This document shows, piece by piece, positions 8,749 to 19,501 of a DNA stretch of 64,000 nucleotides. Position 1 is the first letter of the stretch. Each line of letters opens with the position of its first letter. A program made the position numbers and the translations under genes. Below the pieces are notes generated by a model, which did not search any database, was not told the origin of the DNA, and saw only the letters and a program-made list of their open reading frames with translations. Origin of the DNA: Porticoccus sp038143955 (GTDB lineage: Bacteria; Pseudomonadota; Gammaproteobacteria; Pseudomonadales; Porticoccaceae); the NCBI GenBank assembly GCA_038143955.1, contig JAYQMT010000005.1, positions 186,001 through 250,000 on the forward strand, written 5' to 3'.

Positions 8749-10153
8749 CTAACCGAATATTTTGTTAGATATTTTCTTCCTAGCAGCTTGAGCTGCCATT
8801 TTAACTTGCTCTGGTGCCGTACCACCAATATGATCCCTAGCTTGAACAGACCCCTCTATAGAGAGTACTTTATAAACATCATCCTCAATTATATTAGAGA
8901 ATTTTTTAAGTTCTTCCATCGACATTTCTGAAAGATCTTTATTGTTTGCAAGGCAGAATGCGACTGCCTTCCCAACGATTTCATGAGAATCCCTGAAGGG
9001 AATTTTTTTCTTACTAAATAATCAGCTAAATCAGTTGCTGTGGAAAAACCTTTTCTTGCGGCTTCTGCCATATTTTTTTTGTTTGGGCGAATTTCAGGAA
9101 CCATACCAGTAAAAGCCTTCAAGCAATTTTTTATAGTCTCAACAGTATCAAATAATGGCTCTTTATCCTCTTGATTATCTTTATTGTAAGCAAGCGGCTG
9201 AGATTTCATTAGAGTTAGTAAGGCAATCAGGTGGCCGTTAATCCTACCAGTTTTGCCTCTTACTAATTCAGGTACATCAGGATTTTTTTCTGCGGCATAA
9301 TTGATGAACCAGTACAAAAACGATCTGGAAGACTTATAAAGTCGAATTGTGCTGAGTTCCAAATAATTAACTCTTCGGACGCTCGGGACAGATGTGTCAT
9401 AAGCATGCTACCAAAAGCGCAGAATTCAACTGCAAAGTCACGGTCACTTACAGCATCAAGTGAATTGCCCATAGGTTTATCGAATCCTAAACTTTTTGCT
9501 ACCATTTCTCTATTAATAGGATAAGAGGTGCCCGCTAAGGCAGCAGACCCCAGTGGACATTGATTGAGTCTTTTTTTGCAGTCGAGCAAGCGATCATGGT
9601 CTCTGTCTAACATTTCATACCATGCCATCAGATGATGACCAAAGGTAACAGGTTGTGCAGTCTGAAGATGTGTAAAGCCAGGCATAATAGTAGCGGATTC
9701 AATTTCAGCTAAATTAATTAAAGCACTTTGTAGGCTTAGTAGATCGTTACTAATCAGAATCATCTCATCTCTAAGCCAAAGTCTCATATCAGTAGCGACC
9801 TGATCATTTCTTGATCTGCCGGTATGAATTTTCTTACCAACGTCTCCAATTTTTTCAATTAAAGCTGCTTCTAAATTCATATGTACATCTTCTAGATCGT
9901 ATGACCAGTGAAATTTTCTTGCTTTTATTACTGATTGAATTTCATCGAAACCATTTTTTATATCTGTTAGCTCTTTAAAAGATAAAATTCCTATACTAGC
10001 TAGCATTTCTGCATGAGCTAAAGAGCCTTTTATGTCATGTATGGCAAGCTTATGATCAAAGTCGATAGATGCGGTAAACTGTGCTACAAAATTATCCGTT
10101 TTTTCATTAAAACGGCCTCCCCAGGACTGGTTTTTTTCTTTCTTGGTATTCAT
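8749..10153 (-). CDS. argH: Argininosuccinate lyase (two frameshifts)
   Basis: Last step of arginine synthesis: argininosuccinate to arginine and fumarate. About 468 aa after repair. The fumarase-family signature is GSSIMPQKKNP, and the N-terminal WGGRF and HTGRSRNDQ motifs are intact. Breaks near 9290 (inside GSSIMPQKK) and near 9010 each lie in an A-run, coding strand, with 7 where 8 are needed. The C-terminus reads ARDHIGGTAPEQV, then stops at 8749. Divergent from hemC, as in many gammaproteobacteria. Confidence 0.93.
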
Positions 10154-10399
10154 GGGCTAGGAAATCCTTTTTGTAATGAATTATTAACTCTCTTTAAGTA
10201 CTATTCATTTGATTATAGCAAAACGCAAGTTACTATATAGATATAAGATGATTATATTTAGATATCAGATTTTAGAGTAACGAAGATAACTTGTATTGTG
10301 TTTATCTTGAAATAGAGATTCACAAGGTTTTATAAAGACGTGTCTGCTATTAGATCAGTCTGTTATAATTTTTTTTTATAATTTAGGTTGCTATGACGT

Positions 10400-11358
10400 A
10401 TGATATCAATGCCATCTGAAACCCCAGTAATTCGTATTGCTAGTCGGCAAAGCCCCTTGGCAATTTGGCAGTCTAATTACGTGAAATTAAGACTACAAGA
10501 AATCTATCCTGACATGAAGGTCGAAATAATTGGCCTAAAAACACGTGGCGACAGAATACTTGACGTAACTTTATCAAAAGTTGGAGGTAAGGGGCTTTTC
10601 GTAAAAGAATTAGAACATGCTCTTCTTAATGGTATAGCAGACATTGCTGTTCACCCAATGAAAGATGTTCCTATGGAGTCTCCAGAGGGTCTTGGATTAC
10701 AGGTAATTTGTGAGCGTGAGGATCCGACAGATGCCTTTGTATCGAACCAATATTCATCTCTAGAAGATTTACCAGAAGGTAGTCGTGTTGGAACATCCAG
10801 TTTGCGAAGGAAAACCCAGCTATTAGTGGCTTTTCCTAATCTGGAGGTGACAGAATTGAGGGTAATGTTAACACCCGGCTTAATAAATTAGATAACAAAG
10901 AATATGATGCCATTATTTTGGCTACTTCCGGCTTAGCAAGATTAGGTTTTTCAGGGCGAATCTGCCAAAGAATAATCCCTGAAAAATTCTTACCAGCAGG
11001 CGGTCAAGGTGCTATAGGTGTCGAGTCAAGACTAGATGATGAGAAAATTAACAAATTATTAGTATATTTAAATCATCCAGCATCACAAAAATGCATAACT
11101 GCAGAGAGATCTATGAATCGTTACCTTCGAGGAGGGTGTGAAACACCTATTGCTGCATATGCAATTTTAACTGGTCAAAAACCGGATAGAATTTGGTTAA
11201 GAGGCTTAATAGGCTCACCAGATGGAAGTCAGGTTATTCGAGACGATATTGAGGGTATTGCTGATAATGCAGAATTATTAGGTGTTGATCTAGCAAAGAA
11301 ACTATTAAAGCAAGGAGCCGGAGATATTCTAAGAAAAGTGTATGGAGATAATTGGTAA
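10400..11358 (+). CDS. hemC: Porphobilinogen deaminase (one frameshift)
   Basis: Hydroxymethylbilane synthase, about 319 aa after repair. IASRQSPLAIWQ at the N-terminus, the substrate-binding HPMKDVP, the TSSLRRKTQL arginine block, and the dipyrromethane-cofactor Cys in LRGGCETPIAAYA are all present. The frame breaks near 10860: one G added to GGG restores ELRGNVNTRL, the conserved cofactor-binding segment. First gene of hemC-hemD-hemX-hemY. Start may also be the ATG at 10409. Confidence 0.94.
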
Positions 11359-12159
11359 GTGACAAATTTGACTGGATTGCAAGCATTGCTTGTGAGGGCT
11401 ATTCAGCCTAATGATTCGAAAGAAGATATATTTGTTAAGCAACTGAGGTCAAAGGGAGCTAACATTCATCACTTTCCGGTTATGGAAACAGTTGCTATAG
11501 ATCAGTCCTCTGACATAGGCTCTATTAGTTACTATCTTCACAATTATGCTTCTTATAAAAAAGCTATTTTTGTTAGCAAATCCTCCGTATATTTTCTCCT
11601 TGATTGGCTAAAAAACAATTTAGAAAAATATCCAAAAGGTTTACCTGCAGGTCCAAGATATTATGCAATTGGGAAAACTACAGCTGATGCTTTAAAAAAT
11701 ATTAATATAAATGCTGATCATCCAAAACAAGATTTTAGTAGCGAGGGGTTGTTGAGCCTACCATCTCTCTTTGTGGGCGATCATCAAAAAGTAGTAATAT
11801 TTTCTGGGGTAGGGGGACGTCAATTATTAACTAGTGAACTACAATCCCGTGGGTTCCTAGTTCATCACTGTGAGCTTTATAACCGTAAATGTTTAAAAGA
11901 TTTTTCAACTGAGATTAATCGCCTAATTAGTAAAAATCTGCTCGATATAGTGGTTATTCATAGCGCAGAACTTCTTGAAAATCTTTTGTCTCAAATAGTG
12001 CCAACCAATCTTTTTACTTTGAAATTATTAACACTTTTAGTTCCAAGTGAAAGGATTCGACTGTTAGCACAAAGTTTAGGATTTAAGAAAATAATTTGTT
12101 CGTCTTCAGCATCAACTGAACAAATGGTTTCTATGATGTGCGAATGTTACAGTAATTAA
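11359..12159 (+). CDS. hemD: Uroporphyrinogen-III synthase
   Basis: 266 aa, the normal size of this poorly conserved enzyme. It closes and inverts ring D of the hydroxymethylbilane made by HemC. Two alpha/beta domains are recognisable, with FVSKSSVYFLLDWL near residue 70, AIGKTTADAL near 105 and VVIFSGVGGRQLL near 145. The GTG start follows the hemC stop by a single base, so translation is coupled. Identity rests partly on position. Confidence 0.92.
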   Translation: MTNLTGLQALLVRAIQPNDSKEDIFVKQLRSKGANIHHFPVMETVAIDQSSDIGSISYYLHNYASYKKAIFVSKSSVYFLLDWLKNNLEKYPKGLPAGPRYYAIGKTTADALKNININADHPKQDFSSEGLLSLPSLFVGDHQKVVIFSGVGGRQLLTSELQSRGFLVHHCELYNRKCLKDFSTEINRLISKNLLDIVVIHSAELLENLLSQIVPTNLFTLKLLTLLVPSERIRLLAQSLGFKKIICSSSASTEQMVSMMCECYSN

Positions 12160-12254
12160 TTATAGAATCTGTAAAAATGGATACTTTATTTTCAGTTGTA
12201 ATCTCAATTGCAATTGTAACCAAAAATCGTAATTTATATTAAGAGGTATCTTGA

Positions 12255-13436
12255 TTGAAGAAAAAAGATAGCAAATCAGACAATATTAATCTTTCGAAAA
12301 AGCAAGTAGCAACTGAAGCTGATTCTGGTTCATCTATATCATCCGAAAAGACAAAAAGTGAAAAAAAATCTAGTGATGAAAAAAATAATGCATCCATTAG
12401 TAGAATTTCTTTAATAATTAAATTTATAGTCAAGTCATTTCTCTTGGTGACTTTCTTGGCATCAGTCGCCGCGATCATATTTGGCGGACAGGAGATTTAT
12501 AATATTCATCAGCAGCAAATTGAGGATCGAAAACTATCAAAACAATATCATGCACATATCGATGCTATGTACATCCAGATGAATAAAGATAAAGAAATTT
12601 TTCGAGAGAGATATGCTCAATTAGACGCTGTGATTAGCAGTTTAAAAGAGAACGTTACAGACAACAGCAGTCGTCTAGGGGAGTTATCTTTTCCTCGCCA
12701 GAGGTCTACACTATTAGCGGAAGCTGAATATCTAATATGGCTTGCTGAGACCTATATAGTTGCCAAAAATTCACCTAAAAAAATAGCAGAAATATTTCTT
12801 TCGGTAGATGCAATTTTAGGGAAGTTAAAATTTTTCAGTGCACAAGAATCTCGAGAAGCTGTGGTTACTATTATTTCAGTTTTGCGCTCAACCTCAATAG
12901 TAGATAGAGAAAATATTTATTCAAAGTTAAACTTGATGATAGATCAGCTTGATCAGTTGCCACTAATTCAACCTGTTCATGATTCAGAGCCTACCTTTAA
13001 GTCTACAAGTAGTATTTCTGAACTAGAGCAGCTGCAATGGCAAGAAAAACTTTCTGCTGGAGTTTATAAATTTCTCATTAATTTCAGAGATTTAGTTCGT
13101 ATCAAAGAATACGAAAACCCACCTAAATTAGTGTCACCTCTGGAAAAAAGACAGCAGCTTATTCAGCGATTAAAAAGCATATTTGGGCAGACTCAAATTA
13201 GTTTATTACTCGAGGAAGATGGGATTTACAAAAAAAGTCTTAAAAAAACCAAAATAATACTCTTGAGAAGCTATTCTGAACATGAGGAACTAATAAAAAC
13301 TTATATTCGTCAAATAGACGAACTTGAGCAGGAGAATATAATTCAAGTAATCCCTGATATTTCTGCACAACTGAACATTATAAAAAAGAATATCAGTACA
13401 CAGAAAAAATATATTAGTGGAGGCGAAAAGCAATGA
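12255..13436 (+). CDS. hemX: HemX inner-membrane protein
   Basis: 393 aa. A Lys/Ser/Glu-rich cytoplasmic N-terminus (1-52) is followed by one membrane helix (about 53-78) and a long periplasmic helical domain including HIDAMYIQMNKDKEIF and LAEAEYLIWLAETY. HemX is usually labelled uroporphyrinogen-III methyltransferase but lacks a catalytic domain, and no enzyme activity is expected. The start is TTG at 12255 with AAGAGG at 12241-12246. It overlaps hemY by 4 bp. Confidence 0.85.
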   Translation: MKKKDSKSDNINLSKKQVATEADSGSSISSEKTKSEKKSSDEKNNASISRISLIIKFIVKSFLLVTFLASVAAIIFGGQEIYNIHQQQIEDRKLSKQYHAHIDAMYIQMNKDKEIFRERYAQLDAVISSLKENVTDNSSRLGELSFPRQRSTLLAEAEYLIWLAETYIVAKNSPKKIAEIFLSVDAILGKLKFFSAQESREAVVTIISVLRSTSIVDRENIYSKLNLMIDQLDQLPLIQPVHDSEPTFKSTSSISELEQLQWQEKLSAGVYKFLINFRDLVRIKEYENPPKLVSPLEKRQQLIQRLKSIFGQTQISLLLEEDGIYKKSLKKTKIILLRSYSEHEELIKTYIRQIDELEQENIIQVIPDISAQLNIIKKNISTQKKYISGGEKQ

Positions 13437-14626
13437 GGGTAGGGCTTTTTAAGATTACTTTAGCTGCTCTGATAGGTGGATTTTTAACCTGGCAGCTGAC
13501 CAAAAATAATAGCTATATTCAAATAGTCTACGGAAACTATACTTTAGATATAAGTTTATGGTCGCTGGTATTAATCTTAAGTATTCTTTTTGCAGTAACC
13601 CTTTTATTAAAAATTGTTATCAAAGCTATTATTGATCCAAGCCAAAAATTAATCAAAGATTTCTCTGAATTTAAAGCAAAGAAAAATCAATCCTTAGTTT
13701 CGCGTGGCTTCCTTTACTTCATAGTAGGTGAGTGGACAAATGCTAGAAAAGATTTAGAAAAATCTGCTAAAGATTCACCAATGCCTATCGTAAACTACCT
13801 TGCTGCAGCATTTTCTGCACATGAAGCCGGAGACTTTGAAGATGCTGATCAATTGATAACAAAGGCTCAAAAAAATAACACTAAAAAAGATACAGCGGTT
13901 GTTCTCATAAAAGCTAAGATGTATGTAAGAAACAAAAATTATACAAAGGCATTAGAAATTCTCAAGCCGTTACTTAAAAGCTATCCATCTAACAGTGCTA
14001 TTTTAAGAGAGCTTTATACTATATATTTGAGTTTAGAGGATTTAGGAAATATAAAAAATCTATTACCAGATTTGAAGCGTTATAAAGTTTTTAAAAAAAA
14101 TAAGATAAATGAAATTGAAATATATATATATCGATCCTCAATAGAAATTATTCCTAAAAATAATGCTACTTGCACTGAAGATTTGAACAAGTTTTGGAGT
14201 AAGATACCGAGAAGCTTAAAGAGAGAAAAAACAATTTTTTTACAATATGTTACAAAGTTACATGAGTTTAGGGAAGAAACAGCCGCTGAATCATTAATAC
14301 ATAGTTCTTTAAAATCTGATTGGGATGAGAAGTTAATTAGACTTTACGGATTAATTGCAGGCCCTAATAATGAAAAACAGTTGATTTTTGCTGAAAGTTT
14401 GCTCTCGGCGCGTCCTAATAATCCAGAATTATTGCTAGCCCTAGGTCGCCTTAATTTAAGGTGTGAACTATTAGTTAAGGCACAAGACTGTTTCGAGAAT
14501 TCTATAGCTATTCAGCCTAAGATAGAAACGTATATCGAGCTAGCTAGGTTAATGCAGCTTCAGCACAAATATAAGGAGAGCTCTCTTTATTATAAGCAAG
14601 GATTGATTTTGGCCCATAATGAATAA
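13433..14626 (+). CDS. hemY: HemY, TPR inner-membrane protein
   Basis: 397 aa. Two N-terminal membrane helices (about 5-22 and 40-62) form the HemY_N region, followed by tetratricopeptide repeats such as LAAAFSAHEAGDFEDADQLI. HemY is distinct from protoporphyrinogen oxidase and its role is unsettled; in E. coli it is linked to haem homeostasis and interacts with haem enzymes. Starts inside the end of hemX (ATGA overlap). Confidence 0.87.
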   Translation: MRVGLFKITLAALIGGFLTWQLTKNNSYIQIVYGNYTLDISLWSLVLILSILFAVTLLLKIVIKAIIDPSQKLIKDFSEFKAKKNQSLVSRGFLYFIVGEWTNARKDLEKSAKDSPMPIVNYLAAAFSAHEAGDFEDADQLITKAQKNNTKKDTAVVLIKAKMYVRNKNYTKALEILKPLLKSYPSNSAILRELYTIYLSLEDLGNIKNLLPDLKRYKVFKKNKINEIEIYIYRSSIEIIPKNNATCTEDLNKFWSKIPRSLKREKTIFLQYVTKLHEFREETAAESLIHSSLKSDWDEKLIRLYGLIAGPNNEKQLIFAESLLSARPNNPELLLALGRLNLRCELLVKAQDCFENSIAIQPKIETYIELARLMQLQHKYKESSLYYKQGLILAHNE

Positions 14627-14682
14627 TCATTAAGTTCAAAATTTTAACAAGTCACTTTATCTTTAAACGAAAACTAAAATAA

Positions 14683-16317
14683 TTAAATTTGTGGTCCCGC
14701 TTTAATTATTTTTCTTGAAACACTATATTTTTGAATATTATCAATGAATAATTTTGCTAGTTTTGCCGCCTGTAAATCATAAGCTTTCTTATCGCTCCAG
14801 GTATCTCTTGGATTGAGAAAGCTAGTATTAACTCCAGGTATGCTAACAGGTATATTTAAATTTAAGATTGGTAGCTTAGTAGTTTCAACATTTTCAAGAT
14901 CACCATTCTGTATGGCGGCAACAATACTACGTGTCACTGGTATTGGAAATCTTGAACCAGTTCCATCAGATGCACCTGATCCTCCAGTCCAGCCGGTATT
15001 AACAAGATAGACTTTACTTCCAAACTGATCTATGTATTTCATCAGTAGCTCTGCATAGATTTTAGCAGGTCTGGGCATAAATGGTGCACCGAAACAAGTT
15101 GAAAATGTTAGATGTATCCCTTTTTCACCACCCATTTCTGTAGATCCTACACGTGCAGTATAACCACTAAGAAAATGATAAGCTGCAGCTTCTTTAGATA
15201 AAACAGAAACTGGTGGTAAAACTCCGGAAACATCACAGGTAAGAAAAATTACATTTTTTGGTTCACCAGCTCTATTTTCTTTGCTCCGCAAATCTACATG
15301 CTCAAGCGGATAGCTACATCGGCCATTCTCTGATAGCGATGTATCATTATAGTCTGCTGTTCTTTTATCATTTACAGAGATATTTTCTACAATCGCACCA
15401 AATCGGATAGCATCCCAGATAACTGGTTCATTTTGTTTGCTTAAATTTATAGTTTTGGCATAACACCCACCTTCCATGTTGAATACAGAACCTTTTGTCC
15501 AGCCGTGCTCATCATCACCAATTAAGTATCGATCTGGATCTGCAGAAAGTGTTGTTTTTCCCGTGCCAGAGAGACCAAAAAATAAACATACATCACCATC
15601 TTTACCTACATTAGATGCACAATGCATAGACATTACGTCTTTTCCAGGAAGAAGATAATTTTGTACTGAAAACATAGCCTTTTTCATTTCACCAGCATAC
15701 TTTAGACCTGCTATCAGTACTTTTCTTTGTCCAAAGTTTATAATTCCTACTGCTTCGCTATTTGTACCGTCTCGAACTGGATCACAAGTAAAGTTAGCAG
15801 CATGCAAAATCTTCCAAGTTTCTTTACTAGAAGGATTGTAGTTTTTTGGCCTTATAAACATATTTCTAGCAAATAAATTATGCCAAGCTGTCTCGGTTGT
15901 AACCTCTACAGGCAGGTAATGGTTCGGGTCCTGTCCGACATGTAAATGAGAAAGATAACAATCCCTCTGTGTTATATGACTTTCAACCCTTGCCCATAGT
16001 TCATTAAATTTATCTTGATTGAACGGCCGATTAACTGGACCCCATGCAATTGAGTTTTTACTACTAGATTCTTCAACTATAAATCGATCTGCTGGAGATC
16101 TTCCAGTTCGATTTCCTGTAACGGATAGAAATGCTCCAGTATCTGTCAGGTGTCCCTCACCATTTTTAAGAGCTATTTCTATGAGTTCAGATGAGCATAG
16201 ATCCTTAAAGATAGTCTGGTTCGAGTTTTTTGAAAATGTCATTAGCGTAGATCCTATTGAAGATTTTGAGTCGAGTTGCAATTTTTTGCTGTCTTTCAAA
16301 TTAACACTCAATCTCAT
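14683..16317 (-). CDS. pckA: Phosphoenolpyruvate carboxykinase (ATP)
   Basis: 544 aa, similar to E. coli PckA (540). First committed step of gluconeogenesis: oxaloacetate + ATP to PEP + CO2. The P-loop GLSGTGKTTLS, the metal-binding LIGDDEHGW, TGRSPADRF near the N-terminus and the LAKLFIDN C-terminus are intact. The first 25 residues are poorly conserved, so the ATG at residue 26 could be the true start. The neighbouring HAD-HslR gene repeats the E. coli yrfG-hslR...pckA neighbourhood. Confidence 0.96.
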   Translation of the reverse strand: MRLSVNLKDSKKLQLDSKSSIGSTLMTFSKNSNQTIFKDLCSSELIEIALKNGEGHLTDTGAFLSVTGNRTGRSPADRFIVEESSSKNSIAWGPVNRPFNQDKFNELWARVESHITQRDCYLSHLHVGQDPNHYLPVEVTTETAWHNLFARNMFIRPKNYNPSSKETWKILHAANFTCDPVRDGTNSEAVGIINFGQRKVLIAGLKYAGEMKKAMFSVQNYLLPGKDVMSMHCASNVGKDGDVCLFFGLSGTGKTTLSADPDRYLIGDDEHGWTKGSVFNMEGGCYAKTINLSKQNEPVIWDAIRFGAIVENISVNDKRTADYNDTSLSENGRCSYPLEHVDLRSKENRAGEPKNVIFLTCDVSGVLPPVSVLSKEAAAYHFLSGYTARVGSTEMGGEKGIHLTFSTCFGAPFMPRPAKIYAELLMKYIDQFGSKVYLVNTGWTGGSGASDGTGSRFPIPVTRSIVAAIQNGDLENVETTKLPILNLNIPVSIPGVNTSFLNPRDTWSDKKAYDLQAAKLAKLFIDNIQKYSVSRKIIKAGPQI

Positions 16318-16450
16318 TGAGCAGATAAAGAATAAAAAATTATTTGGATTATGCCAGAAAAATAGTCACTAGTGGAGCTTTCATAAAAAATTTAAAAAAC
16401 TAACTATTTTTTTGTTCTCAAGTACTCATATACCTGAATTTATGTGAATT

Positions 16451-17554
16451 TTAGCCTCCAGATTTATTAATCTCACTAAATTTGTGTATTTGTCTCCTTT
16501 GTTTTTTTGTTGGCCGTCGATTGTTAGTATTCATTCCTGCATTCATAGCTTTTCTGGTAGCATTATTTTTTGCCCTGTTATTTAAGCTTTCTTCTGTTTC
16601 GGAATACATAGTCATAGCTTTAGTAGCAGAATATCTCGTATCACACAGCCTCTTTACTACCACCGTTTTTTCATCTATGCCCTGTTTAATAAGCAATTTT
16701 GTTCCCAATATGACTTCTTTGCTTACTTTGACCCTTTTTCCATCCACTTGAACTTTCCCAGAAATTATAGCTTCTTTCGATAGATTTCTTGATTTGAAGA
16801 AACGGGCAGACCACAACCACTTATCTAAACGAATTTTTTCCTTATAAAAACTTTCTTGATTTATTGGAAGAATTTCATTGAAATAAGTGATTGAATTAAA
16901 AATATTAATCCTAACAGCGCTCTTTTTGCTATCGGGTTTATTTATCCCTAAAATATATTTAATACCAAAGTGCTCAGCAGCCGTCAAAATAGCTGGTGAA
17001 TCATCTATGAAAAGCGTTCTTTTTGGATCAAATTTTATTCGTTCTGCCAGTATGCTCCAAAATTCTTGACTTTCTTTTGGGTGTTTAAATTCGTGAGATG
17101 TGAAAATCGCATCCAGCTCTTTATCTATTTCTGTATTTTTAATTTTCAACTTCAAGCTTTCAGGGTGTGCATTGGTAATGAGGATGCGTTTTTTTTCTGC
17201 AGATTTAAGCTCTTGTAGGAACTTAAGCACAAAAGGCCTCACCTTTATCAAAGGGCTTATTTCTTTTTTAAGTTGATAAATATTTATATTTAATTTTTCA
17301 GACCAATATTTAGTTGAATACCAATTTAACGTGCCTTTTACTTGACTGGTAAGCTGTTTAATATATTCATTAGCGCTACTTAATGAGATACTATGAATTT
17401 GTGAATATCGTTTAGGTAAGTGATTAAGCCAAAAGAAGTTATCAAAGTGAAGATCCAATAAAGTTCCATCCATATCTAATAAAACAGTATCAATATCTGT
17501 CCAATTTAAATTTTTATCATTCAACGAGATAATATTTTCTTTATATTTTTTCAT
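16451..17554 (-). CDS. HAD phosphatase (YrfG-like) fused to HslR S4 RNA-binding protein
   Basis: 367 aa with two domains. Residues about 20-225 form a HAD hydrolase: nucleophile in LLDMDGTLLDL, ITNAHP (motif II), HPKESQEFW (motif III) and FIDDSPAIL (motif IV). This matches YrfG, a GMP/IMP phosphatase in E. coli. Residues about 240-367 match Hsp15/HslR: an S4 domain beginning IRLDKWLWSARFFKSR and a basic tail (RRPTKKQRRQIHKF); Hsp15 rescues stalled 50S-nascent-chain complexes. In E. coli these are two adjacent genes. Here the frame is open with no stop or start at the junction (near residue 235). The fusion could be real or reflect an indel, given the frameshifts elsewhere. Confidence 0.85.
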   Translation of the reverse strand: MKKYKENIISLNDKNLNWTDIDTVLLDMDGTLLDLHFDNFFWLNHLPKRYSQIHSISLSSANEYIKQLTSQVKGTLNWYSTKYWSEKLNINIYQLKKEISPLIKVRPFVLKFLQELKSAEKKRILITNAHPESLKLKIKNTEIDKELDAIFTSHEFKHPKESQEFWSILAERIKFDPKRTLFIDDSPAILTAAEHFGIKYILGINKPDSKKSAVRINIFNSITYFNEILPINQESFYKEKIRLDKWLWSARFFKSRNLSKEAIISGKVQVDGKRVKVSKEVILGTKLLIKQGIDEKTVVVKRLCDTRYSATKAMTMYSETEESLNNRAKNNATRKAMNAGMNTNNRRPTKKQRRQIHKFSEINKSGG

Positions 17555-17687
17555 ATTTTTTATTTATTAGTGCTAATAAAGTAAGATACTGAATAAATAA
17601 ATATCAAGTATAATTTTTGTTATTACAACTCGAGACTGTAATTGTTTGTTATTAAATTTCAAATTACCTTAAAAAAGAGCAAATAAA

Positions 17688-18209
17688 TTGACAACTAAAA
17701 ATATTTTTCTTGTAGGGCCCATGGGCTCTGGAAAAACAACTATTGGTCGAATACTGGCTGAAATTCTTAATCTCAAGTTCTTTGATTTGGACTCTGAGAT
17801 TGAGAAAAGAAGTGGTGCTAATATACCATGGATTTTTGATGTGGAGGGGGAAAATGGATTTAGAGAGCGTGAATCTCGTATTTTAGAAGAGCTTTCTTCC
17901 TTGACTAGTATGGTTTTAGCTACAGGTGGCGGCGCTGTAATTCGTGAAAAAAATCGTAGTATTCTTAAGAAAAATGGCTACGTTGTCTATTTAAATGCTC
18001 CAATAGAAAGATTAATTGAAAGAACTTCTCATGATCATAATAGACCACTTTTGAACGTAGAAAATCCTCGTGAGGCAATTGAAAAAATGGTCTTGGAGCG
18101 GGAGTCCTTTTATCGAGATATAGCTAATTTTGTTCTTATTACAGATAAAAAAAAATCACGATTAGTTGCGAATGAAATTGCTTGCGAAGTTCGTAAATTC
18201 ATACACTGA
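17688..18209 (+). CDS. aroK: Shikimate kinase
   Basis: 173 aa, normal length. Phosphorylates shikimate at O-3 with ATP. Walker A GPMGSGKTTIG, the DLD motif of the shikimate site (FFDLDSEIEKRSG), RERE and TGGGAV are all visible, and the adenine-binding/LID region is RPLL. The start is TTG. It is 45 bp upstream of aroB, the usual pair. Confidence 0.95.
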   Translation: MTTKNIFLVGPMGSGKTTIGRILAEILNLKFFDLDSEIEKRSGANIPWIFDVEGENGFRERESRILEELSSLTSMVLATGGGAVIREKNRSILKKNGYVVYLNAPIERLIERTSHDHNRPLLNVENPREAIEKMVLERESFYRDIANFVLITDKKKSRLVANEIACEVRKFIH

Positions 18210-18254
18210 TGTGGTACATTCTATTATTGATGTAACTAATAAAGAATAATTATT

Positions 18255-19329
18255 GTGAAAAAAATAAATACACTTTCAGTAGACCTTGGAGATAGGAGCT
18301 ACCCTATATTTATTGGTGAGGGGCTGCTTGCATCATCAGAGCTTTTGGCACCACACATACATGGAGATCAGGTTTTCATAGTTACTAATGAAGTTATTGC
18401 ACCCCTTTATTTAGATCTTCTCGTTAAAAAACTCTCATTACAACATACTGTCGAAACACTAATTTTGTCAGATGGTGAAATTTATAAAAACTTAGAAGTT
18501 CTAAATACAATTTTTGATGCTCTTCTATCAAAAAAATTCAATCGCTCTTCGACGCTCATAGCACTTGGTGGGGGAGTTATCGGCGATATAACAGGGTTTG
18601 CTGCCGCTTGTTACCTGAGAGGTGTAAACTTCATTCAAATACCTACATCACTTCTAGCACAAGTAGATTCTTCTGTGGGCGGAAAAACAGCAGTAAATCA
18701 TAATTTGGGAAAAAATATGATAGGTGCATTTTATCAGCCAGAGTGCGTAATGGTCGATATATCCTTGTTAAAAACGTTACCAGATAGAGAATTTAGAGCA
18801 GGCTTAGCTGAAGTTATTAAGTATGGTTTAATTGCTGACGTGGAATTTTTCTATTGGATAGAAAAAAATATAGATCAACTGTTAGCTAGAGATTCCAATG
18901 CTCTATGTATAGCTATTGAAAAGTCATGTTCAAATAAAGCAAAAATTGTTTCAAGAGATGAATATGAAAATGATATTCGAGCAATCTTAAATCTTGGTCA
19001 TACATTTGGTCATGCGATAGAAACCTTTTTCTTATAAGAGCTGGTTACATGGCGAGGCAATATCCGTTGGAATGACAATAGCCGCCAAGCTTTCAAGTGA
19101 GCTTGGATCGATTGAGTCAGCTGACTATATCCGCATAAGGGATCTTTTAACACGCTGTGATTTACCAGTCTCTAAGCCAGATGAAATGACTGCTGAAATA
19201 TTCTTAGAACTTATGTCAGTAGATAAGAAAGTAATTGACGGTAATCTTCGCCTCGTGCTTCTTGAGTCTATAGGTAAGGCAGCAGTAACTTCTAACATTG
19301 AGCGAGATATCCTAATAAAAGTGCTATAA
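18255..19329 (+). CDS. aroB: 3-dehydroquinate synthase (one frameshift)
   Basis: Second step of the shikimate pathway (DAHP to 3-dehydroquinate), NAD and metal dependent; about 357 aa after repair. GGGVIGDITGFAAA, PTSLLAQVDSSVGGKTAVN and the metal-binding LGHTFGHAIE are intact. The frame breaks at about 19030, where a run of 5 T needs 4; this is one of the few sites needing a base removed. It restores a HGEAISVGM segment with the conserved His. GTG start at 18255. Confidence 0.94.
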
Positions 19330-19501
19330 TGAATAGATATAAAGCTTATTCTATATTTCTCTAAGTTATAGGTTTTATTTATATCATCACATTGTGACAT
19401 GTTTTATTTGGGTGTAAAATTATTTTCAAAATCCAGCTACTTAATTATTTAGTCTTATACACATAGCTGGCCTTTAAATCTTCAAAGCAAGGTTCCAATT
19501 T

